A DNA stretch of 64,000 nucleotides from Neorhizobium sp. (GCA_028283725.1 JAPWKC010000003.1:372001-436000); one strand, 5' to 3'; positions 9,326 through 18,078 are shown, numbered from the stretch's first letter. Notes: generated by a model not told the origin, from the sequence alone. Numbers and translations: made by a program.

Positions 9326-9540
9326 GGATGGAGGCTCCGGCAGGCAGGTGTCGCTGCGGGCCAAGGCTCGGCAATGCCGGGATCGGGCGCTGCGCCTGCG
9401 GCTTTTGTGGATTGTGTCCGGGCGCTGAGCGATAGCAGGGCCCGCCGTTCGATCATGGGATAGATAGGCGCGACGGCGTCGGCTTTCCGGCTTGTGAAGC
9501 CGAAACCTGCGGCGGCGAGGGCGGCGATCGGCAGGATCAT
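9322..9540 (-). CDS. Repeat-encoded 72-residue frame, copy 3
   Basis: Starts MILPIAALAAAGFGF and has the most divergent tail of the four copies. Its start overlaps the stop of copy 4, and its stop overlaps the start of copy 2, each by ATGA. A GGAG site precedes the start. Translation is possible but unproven. Confidence 0.3.
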   Translation of the reverse strand: MILPIAALAAAGFGFTSRKADAVAPIYPMIERRALLSLSARTQSTKAAGAAPDPGIAEPWPAATPACRSLHP

Positions 9541-9755
9541 GGATGGAGGCTCCGGCAGGCAGGTGTCGCTGCGGGCCAAGGCCCGGCAATGCCGGGCTCG
9601 GGCGCTGCGCTTGCGGCTTTTGTGGATTGTGTCCGGGCGCTGATCGACACCGGGGCCCGCCGTTCGATCATAAGATAGATGGGCGCGATGGCGACGGCTT
9701 TCCGGCTTGTGAAGCCGAAACCTGCGGCGGTGAGGGCTGCGGCTGGGAGGATCAT
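9537..9755 (-). CDS. Repeat-encoded 72-residue frame, copy 4 (distal)
   Basis: Starts MILPAAALTAAGFGF, a hydrophobic segment like the start of the downstream hydrolase, then continues into a basic, low-complexity tail without domain similarity. Its TGA stop overlaps the ATG of the next repeat copy (ATGA). GGAG lies 9 nt before the start. It may be translated as part of a coupled chain or be a by-product of tandem duplication; no function is assigned. Confidence 0.3.
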   Translation of the reverse strand: MILPAAALTAAGFGFTSRKAVAIAPIYLMIERRAPVSISARTQSTKAASAAPEPGIAGPWPAATPACRSLHP

Positions 9756-9944
9756 GGATGGAGGCTCCGGCTGGCCGCTGGCATCGCCCGACGCGGCTTA
9801 TGCGTTGCGGCCATGGCTATCCCTGGGTCACTCCTGACTTCAGCCGGCGTTGTCCGTCGCCGCTCGTCGATCCGGCTCCAAATGGCGTGCGGCGCCGGTG
9901 ATCCGGGAAAAGGGGAGGCGATCATCGTGATCGGGCCCCGGCGT

Positions 9945-10769
9945 CTATGTTCGGGTTCCGGCGAGCTTCTCCGACAGAAGCGAGACGGCCTTCTGGGCGT
10001 CCCTGTCTGCCGGATAGACGTCGAGATAGCGTTCCCAGGCCTTCAGCGCCAGATCGTCCTTGCCGGTCTCGGTCAAAATGCCTGCCATGCCGGCAAGCGC
10101 GCCGAAATGGCGCGGTTCCAGCTTAAGCACCTCGGCGATATCGGCCATCGACTTGGCTCTGTCGCCCATGACGTAATTCAGTGTCGCGCGGCGGTTCCAG
10201 GCTTCCGGGTAGCCCGGCTCCAGATCGATCGCCTCGTCGAGGAAATCGAGTGCCGCGGCATTGCGCTTGTCCTTGATGGCGGTGGTCGCCCACTGCATCA
10301 GGAGATTGACGGTGGCGCTGCCCGAATCGGTCATCCCGGCCATGATCTGCCTTGCGATACCCTTGGCCTTTTCCGGGTCACGTTCGCGCTTCAGGGCCGA
10401 AAACAGCGGGTCGACCGGGTTCTGGCCGGCATTTGCCGTCTCGATGGGGCGCGAGGTCGTGGGTGCGGTCGCGGCGACCTGCGGCTGCCCCGACCGAGGC
10501 GACGAGCCTTGCGGCGGGGAGGCCTGTGGCGGGGCGGATTGTGGCGAGGAGGCTTGCGGTGGGGTGCCTGGCGCAGACACGCTTGGCGGGGAAGACGCCT
10601 GCGGCGGCATGCCGGCACCGGGCAGGCCTCTTTCGAGCGGTGGCGGCATGGGCTGGCTTTCGGCCGGGCGTTTCGACAGATCGTCGGCAAAGGCCGGTGC
10701 CGTCACGGGGCCGAGCGCCGCTGAAAGCGCGAGAACCAGAAATGGAGAGCTCAAACGAAAATGGCGCAT
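9945..10769 (-). CDS. Exported tetratricopeptide-repeat protein with Pro/Ala/Gln-rich linker
   Basis: 274 residues. Residues 1-29 form a signal peptide ending in APAFA-DD. Residues about 45-100 are a low-complexity linker of five-residue repeats related to PPQAS, encoded by 15-bp DNA repeats. Residues about 145-265 contain TPR units (for example ALDFLDEAIDLEPGYPEAW and MADIAEVLKLEPRHFGAL). TPR proteins of this kind act as periplasmic scaffolds; the partner is unknown. The linker length may vary between strains because of the repeat. Confidence 0.8.
   Translation of the reverse strand: MRHFRLSSPFLVLALSAALGPVTAPAFADDLSKRPAESQPMPPPLERGLPGAGMPPQASSPPSVSAPGTPPQASSPQSAPPQASPPQGSSPRSGQPQVAATAPTTSRPIETANAGQNPVDPLFSALKRERDPEKAKGIARQIMAGMTDSGSATVNLLMQWATTAIKDKRNAAALDFLDEAIDLEPGYPEAWNRRATLNYVMGDRAKSMADIAEVLKLEPRHFGALAGMAGILTETGKDDLALKAWERYLDVYPADRDAQKAVSLLSEKLAGTRT
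10508..10612. repeat. 15-bp minisatellite, seven units, inside the TPR gene
   Basis: Consecutive 15-bp units on the plus strand fit a consensus close to CTTGCGGCGGGGAGG. The first four units are well conserved and the last three are degenerate. In the minus-strand gene they encode five-residue Pro/Gln/Ala/Ser repeats. Confidence 0.85.
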
Positions 10770-10880
10770 GCGGATAAGGTAATCCGCATGCGCCGAAGGT
10801 CAAACCCGATTCTTTACGCTATCGACAATTTGATCGGCCAGAACGGATACCGGAAGCCTTTTGTCGACTTGTGCGTAAGA

Positions 10881-11006
10881 TCAGCCCTGGCGGGCCTTGA
10901 AGCGCGGGTTCTGCTTGTTGATGATGTAAATGCGGCCCTTGCGGCGAACCAGGCGGTTGTCGCGGTGACGAGCCTTCAGCGCCTTGAGCGAGTTCTTGAT
11001 CTTCAT
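10881..11006 (-). CDS. rpmJ: 50S ribosomal protein L36 (type B, zinc-free form)
   Basis: A 41-residue frame starting [14 protein letters not shown] and ending [12 protein letters not shown]. It matches the YkgO-type L36, which lacks the four zinc-binding Cys/His residues of the classic form and is the usual version in rhizobia. It is a component of the large ribosomal subunit. Confidence 0.95.
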   Translation of the reverse strand: MKIKNSLKALKARHRDNRLVRRKGRIYIINKQNPRFKARQG

Positions 11007-11061
11007 TGTACCGGTCCAGCAGTCTGTGGGCTCAAGGTGAGCCGCTTGTCTTCTAATCAAT

Positions 11062-11100
11062 CAAAAGCGCGCCGCCTTCAATCTTGCAGGGGCGCGCTTT
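11062..11100 (-). terminator. Terminator downstream of purK
   Basis: Stem AAAGCGCGCC/GGCGCGCTTT with a 17-nt loop, followed on the minus strand by TTTTGATT. It closes the YdcH-purE-purK transcription unit, 45 bp after the purK stop. Confidence 0.75.
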
Positions 11101-11144
11101 CAGGTTGGGCGTGCAATTAACCCGAGGCTGCGACCATGTCAACC

Positions 11145-12236
11145 TTATGACGCGGTTTTCCGCCCCTTAAGCTCGGTGACATGGCCCATTTTCCGGCCCG
11201 GACGGGATTCCGTCTTGCCATAGAGGTGGACGAGCACATCGGGCTTCGAAAGCCAGGCGGGGAGGGCCAGAATGTCGTCGCCGATGAGGTTGGTCATGAC
11301 GCAGTCGGAATGGCGACCGGGGTTGCCGAGGGCAAGGCCGGCAACGGCGCGGATATGCTGCTCGAACTGCGAGATGACGCAGGCAGCCTCCGTCCAGTGG
11401 CCGGAATTGTGGACACGCGGGGCGATTTCGTTGGCGATCAAAGTGCCGTCGGCCATGACGAAGAACTCCATGCCGATGACGCCGACATAGCCCAGCGCCG
11501 CCAAGAGCTTTTCGGCCGAATCACGTGCCGTCACGGCCGTCGCGTCGGTCACCTGCGCGGGAAGCGTCGAGGTGTGGAGAATGCCGTTCAGGTGAACGTT
11601 TTCCGCCGGGTCGTAGCATGCGATCGCGCCGTCCGTGCCGCGCGCGGCAATGATCGAGACTTCCCGCTCGAAGGGCACGAAGCTTTCCAGAATGAGCGGT
11701 ACGGAGCCGAGATCCGCATAAGCGCCGGCAGGGCTGTCCGCCTTCGACTTGAAGACGCGCTGGCCCTTGCCATCGTAGCCCATGCGGCGGGTCTTCAGGA
11801 CGCCCTGGTCGCCGAAATCGGCAAGGGCCGCTTCCAGTTGCTCCTGGCTGTCGACCGCATGGAATTTCGCGGTCTCGATGCCGCAATCGTTGAGGAACCG
11901 CTTTTCCGTCAGACGGTCCTGTGCCACTTCCAGCGCCTTTGCCGGCGGGTAGACGGGAACCGATTTCTCGAGCGCTTCGGCCGCCGTGACGGGGACGTTC
12001 TCGAATTCGTAGGTGACGACGTCGCAGCGCGCGGCAAGCTCGGCAAGGGCTGCCGGATCATCGTAAGGCGCGGTGATCTGCGCATTCGCCACCTGGGCTG
12101 CGGGGCAATCGGCCTGCGGCTCCAGAATGACGGTGCGGACATTCAGCCTTGCGGCGGCCATCGCCAGCATGCGGCCGAGCTGGCCTCCGCCGATGATGCC
12201 GATGGTGCGGACGGTCCCGGTGGTGCGGGCGGTCAT
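11145..12236 (-). CDS. purK: 5-(carboxyamino)imidazole ribonucleotide synthase
   Basis: 363 residues from ATG at 12236; the frame is open further upstream but similarity starts at TIGIIGGGQLGRML. It is an ATP-grasp enzyme that converts AIR, bicarbonate and ATP to N5-CAIR in de novo purine synthesis. Visible features are the N-terminal GGGQLGRM motif, YEFENVP, the ATP-grasp KTRRMGYDGKGQ loop, and the metal-binding NEIAPRVHNSGHWT segment. It lies 61 bp downstream of purE, which uses its product, in the standard purEK order, and ends at a terminator. Confidence 0.97.
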   Translation of the reverse strand: MTARTTGTVRTIGIIGGGQLGRMLAMAAARLNVRTVILEPQADCPAAQVANAQITAPYDDPAALAELAARCDVVTYEFENVPVTAAEALEKSVPVYPPAKALEVAQDRLTEKRFLNDCGIETAKFHAVDSQEQLEAALADFGDQGVLKTRRMGYDGKGQRVFKSKADSPAGAYADLGSVPLILESFVPFEREVSIIAARGTDGAIACYDPAENVHLNGILHTSTLPAQVTDATAVTARDSAEKLLAALGYVGVIGMEFFVMADGTLIANEIAPRVHNSGHWTEAACVISQFEQHIRAVAGLALGNPGRHSDCVMTNLIGDDILALPAWLSKPDVLVHLYGKTESRPGRKMGHVTELKGRKTAS

Positions 12237-12297
12237 TGTGTCTCCCAAAGTGTCTCGCAGAACAAAGTATCGGGGACGAGGCGCCTGTGAGACGTGC

Positions 12298-12798
12298 TCA
12301 GGGCGCTTCGTCGATCGGGTAGTCCGCAACGGATGCGGTATGGGTGGCGCGATAGCCGTCGAGCCTTTCGGCGAGATCGTCGTCGGACAGCGCCAGAACG
12401 GCTGCGGCAAGAAGCGCGGCGTTGATCGCACCGGCGCGGCCGATGGCAAGCGTGCCGACCGGAATGCCCGCGGGCATCTGGACGATCGAATAGAGGCTGT
12501 CCATGCCGCTCATCGTTTTGGACTGGACCGGTACGCCGAAGACCGGAAGCGGCGTCAGCGCCGCCGTCATGCCGGGAAGGTGAGCGGCACCGCCGGCACC
12601 GGCGATGATCACCTTGAAGCCTTCGTCGCGCGCGCCCTTGGCGAAATCATACATCCGGTCGGGCGTGCGATGTGCCGAAACGATGCGGGCCTCGTAGCCG
12701 ATGTCGAGCGCATCCAGCGTGTCGGCGGCGTTCTTCATCGTCTCCCAGTCGGACTGGCTGCCCATGATGATGGCAACGGCGGGTCTTTCTGCGTGCAT
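12298..12798 (-). CDS. purE: N5-carboxyaminoimidazole ribonucleotide mutase
   Basis: 166 residues from ATG at 12798, chosen because GGAGG lies 8 nt before it; a GTG at 12813 is the alternative. It converts N5-CAIR to CAIR in purine synthesis. Class I PurE motifs are present: [10 protein letters not shown] at the N-terminus, [10 protein letters not shown], and [13 protein letters not shown]. The catalytic histidine is in SAHRTP. Upstream is a YdcH-like gene with only a short gap, and purK follows, so all three are probably co-transcribed. Confidence 0.97.
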   Translation of the reverse strand: MHAERPAVAIIMGSQSDWETMKNAADTLDALDIGYEARIVSAHRTPDRMYDFAKGARDEGFKVIIAGAGGAAHLPGMTAALTPLPVFGVPVQSKTMSGMDSLYSIVQMPAGIPVGTLAIGRAGAINAALLAAAVLALSDDDLAERLDGYRATHTASVADYPIDEAP

Positions 12799-12815
12799 GG
12801 CGCTATCCTCCACGG

Positions 12816-13019
12816 TCAGGCGATGATGTCTGGAACGATCTGATCTTCGAGCTGGGTCATCTTGTCTTTCAATGCCAGCTTCTTCTTCTTCATCCGCTGG
12901 ACGCGCAGCGCGTCGCAGCCGACCTCGATCATGGCATTGATCGCCGCATCATAGTCCTCGTGCTCCTGCCGGAGTTTCGCGAGTGCCAGGCGGACATCCG
13001 CCTGTTCCTGATCAGCCAT
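12816..13019 (-). CDS. YdcH family protein (DUF465)
   Basis: 67 residues forming a single helical hairpin or coiled coil, with the conserved basic motif [13 protein letters not shown] near the C-terminus. This is characteristic of DUF465/YdcH, a widespread small family of unknown function. It immediately precedes purE on the same strand, 17 bp apart, a conserved position in rhizobia. A second DUF465 protein is encoded divergently at 13305. Confidence 0.85.
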   Translation of the reverse strand: MADQEQADVRLALAKLRQEHEDYDAAINAMIEVGCDALRVQRMKKKKLALKDKMTQLEDQIVPDIIA

Positions 13020-13304
13020 GTGGTCATTCCCCTGTTTTCAGGCCCGTGTCTTGCAGGCCCCATGCCGTTCCAGCTTTTTTGGCCAGTCTTTTGGCGGGGT
13101 CTTTTGGCGGCCCCGGGCCATATCCGCAAGCTCCTACCACCAAACCGCGTTAACTGGAAGTTAGCCGCAGCCACGAAATTGCCACATCCAGACCCCGATT
13201 TCTCCTTCGACAAACGGAGCCTGTCGTGTCACACTTCCTTCGCAAACCTGAAGCTCCGGCTAAAGGGAAAGCCGGAGTAGGTGACCAAGGAAGGAACATG
13301 CCAA

Positions 13305-13481
13305 ATGACCGTCCAGGCTCATATCGCATCGCTTGAGAAGAAGCACGGCGCTCTGGAGGAGGAGTTGCAGTCCATCATGGCCTCCCCCTCAGCAGACGAC
13401 CGGGAAATTGCCGAGCTCAAGCGCCGCAAACTGCGCATCAAGGACGAAATGCAAAGACTGAAGGCTTCCACACGTCACTGA
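13305..13481 (+). CDS. YdcH family protein (DUF465), second copy
   Basis: 58 residues from ATG at 13305, preceded by AAGGAAGGA. The sequence is a helical hairpin ending LKRRKLRIKDEMQRL, which matches the DUF465 core. It is divergent to the first copy at 12816-13019 with about 285 bp between them. The two proteins are only moderately similar, so this is an old duplication. Function is unknown. Confidence 0.8.
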   Translation: MTVQAHIASLEKKHGALEEELQSIMASPSADDREIAELKRRKLRIKDEMQRLKASTRH

Positions 13482-13799
13482 GTACCTTGTGTACCAAGAA
13501 CGGAGCAAGCGCCGCCGCCTCGCATTGAATGCAGGCACCCTCGATTGCGGCAAACCAATCCACACAGACTGAAAGACCATCATACAGACCTCTAATATTA
13601 AAGTGCTGATATGACTTTTCTGGCCGTGATGGGGAAACCCGTTGCGGCCAGACTTGTTTTAGGCCCGATTTTTCCGGCCCGATGCAGCGCGTCGCGCGGT
13701 TGGAGCAGGCCTCACACGCCCGTTGCAGTGCCCGGTGTGGCGTTGAAAGCAAGGCCGGATGCCGGCGCTAGGGACGATGCGCCGAAGGCGGGTTGCCTG
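13482..13799. other. Gene-free stretch between the DUF465 gene and the ArsR regulator
   Basis: About 318 bp with no convincing reading frame, RNA gene or repeat. A weakly AT-rich patch lies near 13590-13610. Confidence 0.5.
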
Positions 13800-14060
13800 C
13801 TACGACCAGAACTGGTCGAGCCAGAGGTTCAGCCCGTCGAAGCCCTTAGCGTTGACGGCATAGATGCGCCTTGTGCCCTGCGCCGTCACAGTCACCAGAT
13901 TGCTGTCCAGAAGGGCCTTCAGATGCTGCGAAACGGCCGGACGGCTGATCGGCAGGCCATCGGCCAATTCGTTGACGGTTCTGGGCGCGCGACGCAATTC
14001 CTCCAGCAAATGTCGCCGGTTCGGGTCTGCTATGGCTGCAAACGGGTCAAGAGTCGTCAT
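13800..14060 (-). CDS. ArsR-family winged-helix transcriptional regulator
   Basis: 86 residues. It shows the family pattern DPNRRHLLEELRRAPRTVNELADGL followed by the recognition helix ISRPAVSQHLKALLDSNLV and the beta-wing GTRRIYAV. No metal-binding cysteines are seen, which places it with the non-metal group of short ArsR regulators. These usually act as autoregulated repressors paired with a neighbouring gene, but no obvious partner is adjacent on the same strand. Confidence 0.9.
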   Translation of the reverse strand: MTTLDPFAAIADPNRRHLLEELRRAPRTVNELADGLPISRPAVSQHLKALLDSNLVTVTAQGTRRIYAVNAKGFDGLNLWLDQFWS

Positions 14061-14368
14061 GTAGTCACATTATGGCAAAGAGAGCGGTGCGGCAAATGGA
14101 TTGTGTGTGGCAATGGAGGCTATGTCCTTTATTTCAAATTAGTTTTTTATAAAAGGTTGTATTTTGCAATTGGCATTCTCTTTGGTTGATCATAGCCGCA
14201 TTCTGCCGCTCGCGCCAGTTTTTAAGCTGGTATCGTGGCCTGATGCGCGCCTTCGGGGAAACGCGGCGTCTGCGGCGGATGGTTGATCCGGCGCGGCTTC
14301 CGGTCTATCGAATCGGCAAATGCAATCAGTGCGGATCGCGCAAGCGCTGCCGCCGGATGGGAAAAGAC

Positions 14369-15022
14369 ATGACCGAACTGGATGACCGCTGCCGCCTCGT
14401 GCTGGTCCTGCCCGAGACAGACGACGCCGAGGCGCAGGCCAAGGCGCTTTCGGAGGCGCTTGCCGCCGGCGATGTCGCCTCCGTCATCGTGCCGCAATAC
14501 GGGTCCGACGACGGCGTGTTCCAGAAGCGCGCCGAGCTGGTGGTGCCGATCATTCAGGAGGCGGGTGCCGCAGCGCTGATCGCCGGCGACAGCCGGGTGG
14601 CCGGCCGTGCCAAGGCGGATGGCCTGCATATGGCCGGGCCGATCGCGGAACTTGGCGAGACGATCGAGAAATTCGCCCCGAAGCTGATCGTCGGCGCGGG
14701 CAACGCTTCCGACCGGCATACGGCGCTGGAAGTCGGCGAGCTTCGCCCCGACTATATCTTCTTCGGCAAGATCGATGGCGACATCAAGCCGGAAGCGCAT
14801 CCGAAAAACGTCGCACTCGCCGAATGGTGGGCCTCGATGGTGGAAATTCCCTGCATCGCCATGGGCGGCACGGATATCGGTTCGGCGCTTGTCGTTGCCG
14901 AGAGCGGCGCCGAGTTCGTGGCTCTCCGGTCCGCAGTGTTTTCGCATGCCGAAGGGGCCGCGGCCGCAGTCCGCGAGGTCAACGCCATGCTCGACGAAAA
15001 AGCGCCACGGTTTAAGGATTGA
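14369..15022 (+). CDS. ThiE-like thiamine phosphate synthase family protein, probably divergent
   Basis: 217 residues from ATG at 14369 (ATG at 14357 is an alternative). It has the TIM-barrel layout of ThiE, including LIAGDSRVAGRAKADGLHM, corresponding to the DR-x-x-x-A-x-x-x-ADG-x-H region, and a late AMGGTD segment. The phosphate/pyrimidine loop normally reading GPVFPT-x-TK is replaced by IFFGKIDGDIKPEA, so canonical activity is doubtful. The stop overlaps the start of the next gene (TGATG), which indicates translational coupling to a Sel1-repeat protein rather than to thiamine genes. Confidence 0.75.
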   Translation: MTELDDRCRLVLVLPETDDAEAQAKALSEALAAGDVASVIVPQYGSDDGVFQKRAELVVPIIQEAGAAALIAGDSRVAGRAKADGLHMAGPIAELGETIEKFAPKLIVGAGNASDRHTALEVGELRPDYIFFGKIDGDIKPEAHPKNVALAEWWASMVEIPCIAMGGTDIGSALVVAESGAEFVALRSAVFSHAEGAAAAVREVNAMLDEKAPRFKD

Positions 15023-16164
15023 TGGAGCGCATGCCGCCAGTCCGTCGCCCCATACCGCTCGTTCTTTCCGTCTGCGCCCTGATCGGTGCCGTCACGGCGT
15101 TGCCGATCATGGCCGCCGCGCAGTCGTCCGAGCCGGGCGCACGTGCGCGGGCGCCGGCACCGACACCGCCGCCAACATCGCGGCGCACGCTCAGCCGCCC
15201 GGTGGAAGACAATGCCGGGACGCTGTCCAAGGAGAGCCAGCCGGATGGGATCGTGCCGTCGGCGGGCGTGCAGCTCTATGAGCGGATGGGGGCGACGCTG
15301 CCGCCCCTGCCGCCGGAAAAGCCGTATACCGGGCAGATCGACGAGGCTTACGGCGATTACCAGCGCGGGCTTTACGAGACGGCGCTCTCCAAGGCGCTGA
15401 CCAAGGCCTCGGCGGGCGATGCCGCCTCCCAGACGCTTGTGGCGACGATGATGATGCGCGGCTTCGGCATCAAGCGCGACGCCAAGACGGCCGCCTTCTG
15501 GTACCGGCAGGCGGCGGAGCGCGGCGATCCGCCGGCGATGTTCGAATATGCGCTGCTCCTGATGAGCGGGCGCTATGTCGAGCAGGACAAGAAGAAGGCC
15601 GACGATTTCATGCACAAGGCGGCCGAGGCCGGAAATTCGTCGGCGCAGTTCAACTGGGGCCAGATCGTGGTCTCGGAAAATCCCGGCGAGCGCGGCCTGC
15701 AACTGGCTCTGCCCTATTACGAGAAATCTGCCGAACAGGGCGTGGCCGATGCGCAATATGCGGTGGCGCAGCTCTACAACACGCTGAAGGGCCTGGCGCC
15801 CGAGAAGAAGAGCCAGGCGCGCTACTGGCTGGAACGGGCCGCCAAGGCCGGTTTCGACACGGCGCAGCTCGACATGGGCCTCTGGTATGTCAACGGCGTT
15901 GCCGGGCCGCAGGATTACGACAAGGGCTTCCAGTGGATGCGGATCGCCGCCTATCGCGGCAATGTCGTGGCGCAGAACAAGCTGGCGCATCTCTATGTCG
16001 AGGCGCTCGGCACACGGCCCGATCCGGTCGAGGCGGCAAAATGGTACGTCCTGTCACGCCGGGCCGGGCTTCAGGACCCCTATCTCGAAGACTTCTATCT
16101 CGGCATCGAGGACGACCAGCAGAAACAGGCGATCGACCGGGCGAACAAATTCCGCCGCGGCTGA
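15022..16164 (+). CDS. Exported Sel1/TPR-repeat protein
   Basis: 380 residues. Residues 1-34 form a signal peptide (hydrophobic VLSVCALIGAVTALP, cleavage near AAAQS). A Pro/Ala-rich segment follows, then at least five Sel1-like repeats from about residue 125, each with the G-x-G/A-x-x-x-D pattern (for example MMRGFGIKRDAKTAAFWY and LWYVNGVAGPQDYDKGFQW). Sel1 proteins mediate protein-protein contacts, and in rhizobia they act in exopolysaccharide regulation or envelope assembly. It is coupled to the ThiE-like gene by a TGATG overlap. Confidence 0.85.
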   Translation: MERMPPVRRPIPLVLSVCALIGAVTALPIMAAAQSSEPGARARAPAPTPPPTSRRTLSRPVEDNAGTLSKESQPDGIVPSAGVQLYERMGATLPPLPPEKPYTGQIDEAYGDYQRGLYETALSKALTKASAGDAASQTLVATMMMRGFGIKRDAKTAAFWYRQAAERGDPPAMFEYALLLMSGRYVEQDKKKADDFMHKAAEAGNSSAQFNWGQIVVSENPGERGLQLALPYYEKSAEQGVADAQYAVAQLYNTLKGLAPEKKSQARYWLERAAKAGFDTAQLDMGLWYVNGVAGPQDYDKGFQWMRIAAYRGNVVAQNKLAHLYVEALGTRPDPVEAAKWYVLSRRAGLQDPYLEDFYLGIEDDQQKQAIDRANKFRRG

Positions 16165-16226
16165 GGCTTGCGCGGCTGATGCTTGCGCGGGTGAGGCTTG
16201 TGTGGCTGAGGTTTGGCGGGCATGTG
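16152..16226. repeat. 15-bp minisatellite, five units, after the Sel1 gene
   Basis: Tandem 15-bp units close to CTTGCGCGGCTGAGG, with three well-conserved central copies at 16167, 16182 and 16197. The array starts in the last codons of the Sel1 gene and fills the gap to the next gene. Its consensus resembles that of the array at 10508. Confidence 0.85.
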
Positions 16227-16234
16227 CCCGATCG

Positions 16235-16558
16235 TCAGAGGGCCATCAGCGACTGGCGGATGACCAGGCCCTGAACCAGAGCCAGCAGCAACAGAACGGC
16301 GAACCAGGCGATCGTGTAGCGGCCGGCGATCTGGTCGAGACCGGTTGCGACTTTCGGCGCAAGCGCGAAGACCAGGGTGACGAGAACGGCCAGAACCGGG
16401 ACGATCGAGAAGACGAGACCCGGCGGGTGCTGGTTGCCGGAGACGAAGGGCAGCGGCAGAAGCGTGCCGGCCGGCAGCGCCGACCACATGCCGATCGAGA
16501 TGAAGATGATGGTCGTCACCAGCCCGACGCTGATGATGAACGGCACGAGCGTTTTCAT
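16235..16558 (-). CDS. Small integral membrane protein, three predicted membrane segments
   Basis: 107 residues from ATG at 16558; AGAGGA lies 6 nt upstream. Hydrophobic segments fall at about residues 4-24 (VPFIISVGLVTTIIFISIGMW), 42-62 (VFSIVPVLAVLVTLVFAL) and 78-100 (IAWFAVLLLLALVQGLVI). No known domain was recognised. It is convergent with the Sel1 gene across the 15-bp repeat and divergent from suhB. A hypothetical membrane protein; any role is unknown. Confidence 0.7.
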   Translation of the reverse strand: MKTLVPFIISVGLVTTIIFISIGMWSALPAGTLLPLPFVSGNQHPPGLVFSIVPVLAVLVTLVFALAPKVATGLDQIAGRYTIAWFAVLLLLALVQGLVIRQSLMAL

Positions 16559-16827
16559 TGCTATTCCTCTGCCTTGCGCTTTGGCCACCACCGGTGGCCT
16601 TTGCCTGCATTGGTCCTTGAGGCGAACCGCCAAAGGTCCCTCGGGCAGGTTCCTGCCGGCCTTTTCGCAGAGCCTGCTTGTCGTGGCAAGACGGCGATAT
16701 GCTGCACGGGTGGCGGAGCGACTTGAATTTCGCCCGGTTTTGTGGTCTTGAACCGGCCAATCACACACAATCATCGCCGCACGCCGTCCCGTCCAGACGC
16801 GGACCGGGACAACCCAAGGATTTTCGC

Positions 16828-17631
16828 ATGGCACGCTCCGCCCTTCTCAACGTCATGGTTCAGGCCGCTTTCAAGGCCGGCAAGTCGCTCAGCCGCGATT
16901 TCGGCGAGGTGCAGAACCTGCAGGTTTCGGTCAAGGGTCCGAGCGACTTCGTCTCGCAGGCGGACCTGCGGGCCGAAAAGATCGTTCGCGACGAGCTGCT
17001 GAAATCGCGCCCGACCTATGGCTTTCTCGGCGAAGAGGGTGGCGAGGAAAAGGGCACTGACGGCGCGCATCGCTGGATCGTCGACCCGCTCGACGGCACG
17101 ACCAACTTCCTGCACGGCATTCCGCAGTTTGCCGTGTCGGTCGCGCTCGAGCGCAATGGCGAGATCGTGGCCGGCGTGATCTTCAATCCGGCGACCGACG
17201 AGCTGTTCACCGCTGAAAAGGGTGGCGGGGCGTTCCTCAACGACCGTCGCCTGCGCGTCGGCGCCCGCCGCGTCCTGTCGGACTGTGTCATCGGCTGCGG
17301 CGTGCCGCATCTGGGCCGCGGCAACCACGGCAAGTTCCTCGTCGAGCTGCGCCACGTGATGGGCGAAGTGGCCGGCATCCGCCGCATGGGCGCTGCCGCA
17401 CTCGACCTCGCATGGGTCGCTGCCGGCCGTCTCGACGGGTTCTGGGAAGTCGAGCTTTCGCCGTGGGACATGGCAGCCGGCATCCTCCTCATCCGCGAGG
17501 CCGGCGGTTTCGTCAGCGACATGACGGGCAGCAAGACCGACATGTTCGGCACCGGCACGATCGTCGCCGGCAACGAACTGATCCAGAAGGCGCTGCTCGA
17601 CGTCGCCAACCGCCCGATCCCGGCCCGCTGA
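16828..17631 (+). CDS. suhB: Inositol-1-monophosphatase family protein
   Basis: 267 residues from ATG at 16828. All lithium-sensitive phosphatase motifs are seen: FLGEEGGEE (metal ligand Glu), WIVDPLDGTTNF (metal ligands and substrate pocket, about residue 90), and the C-terminal ELSPWDMAAG with the third metal-binding Asp. The enzyme hydrolyses myo-inositol monophosphate. The SuhB subgroup also works in rRNA transcription antitermination in some bacteria, which cannot be judged here. A GC-rich hairpin (17658-17681) follows the gene. Confidence 0.95.
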   Translation: MARSALLNVMVQAAFKAGKSLSRDFGEVQNLQVSVKGPSDFVSQADLRAEKIVRDELLKSRPTYGFLGEEGGEEKGTDGAHRWIVDPLDGTTNFLHGIPQFAVSVALERNGEIVAGVIFNPATDELFTAEKGGGAFLNDRRLRVGARRVLSDCVIGCGVPHLGRGNHGKFLVELRHVMGEVAGIRRMGAAALDLAWVAAGRLDGFWEVELSPWDMAAGILLIREAGGFVSDMTGSKTDMFGTGTIVAGNELIQKALLDVANRPIPAR

Positions 17632-18078
17632 TCGGTTTTTGCGGTTCGAGGTGATGGCCGGCTCCTGTACCCGTGAGCCGGCTCTTGCTCCCCACCGCAT
17701 CGATTTGCTTGTCACAGGTGCAAGTCAGCCCAGGTTCGTGGGCTGAAAGCGTGCTTCGCAGATGCGACGCTGGCGGATGCCGGCGAGGCGCAGGCGGATC
17801 AGCGCGCGCGCATGCGTGGACACGAGGATGAATGCTCAGGGCGGCCGCAGGCGCCGGCCGTGCTCTTCCGTCCGCTTCGCCGGGTGATCCCCCGATCGAT
17901 CGTCGGCAGTCTGTCGCGCCGGCTCTCTCCTTCTGCGCCCACCCGCTTGTGGCGGACATATCCCGCCATTGCCAAATGTCGGTGGCACCACGACTTTTGC
18001 AGCCTTGGGAGACTTCAATTCCTGTTGGTTTTCCACTAGCGTCGGCCGCAAAGCAGTATGGAGGCGAGGCGAGCGACG
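17632..18078. other. Gene-free stretch with hairpins between suhB and the MotA/ExbB-like gene
   Basis: No coding frame is supported. Two inverted repeats are visible: CCGGCTC/GAGCCGG (17658-17681) and CAGCCCA/TGGGCTG (17726-17745), preceded by a shorter CTTG/CAAG pair. Neither has a clear T run. The region could hold a long 5' leader for the downstream operon, but nothing more definite can be said. Confidence 0.4.

Larger units (their letters stand above)
8893..9755 (-). repeat. Four tandem copies of a 215-bp unit upstream of the hydrolase gene
   Basis: The landmark CAT (start codon on minus) recurs at 8893, 9108, 9323, 9538 and 9753, exactly 215 bp apart. The two copies nearest the gene are almost identical; the other two differ at scattered positions, so this is unlikely to be an assembly artefact. 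Each copy holds a ribosome binding site (GGAG), a start codon, about 30 codons resembling the hydrolase N-terminus and a GC-rich hairpin (GCCCGGC-GCCGGGC, degenerate in one copy). Similarity ends about 20 bp past 9753, where unique sequence starts. Confidence 0.95.

Noticed and set aside
8893..9755. CRISPR array
   Set aside because: The repeat unit is 215 bp with no short repeat-spacer structure and no cas genes nearby.
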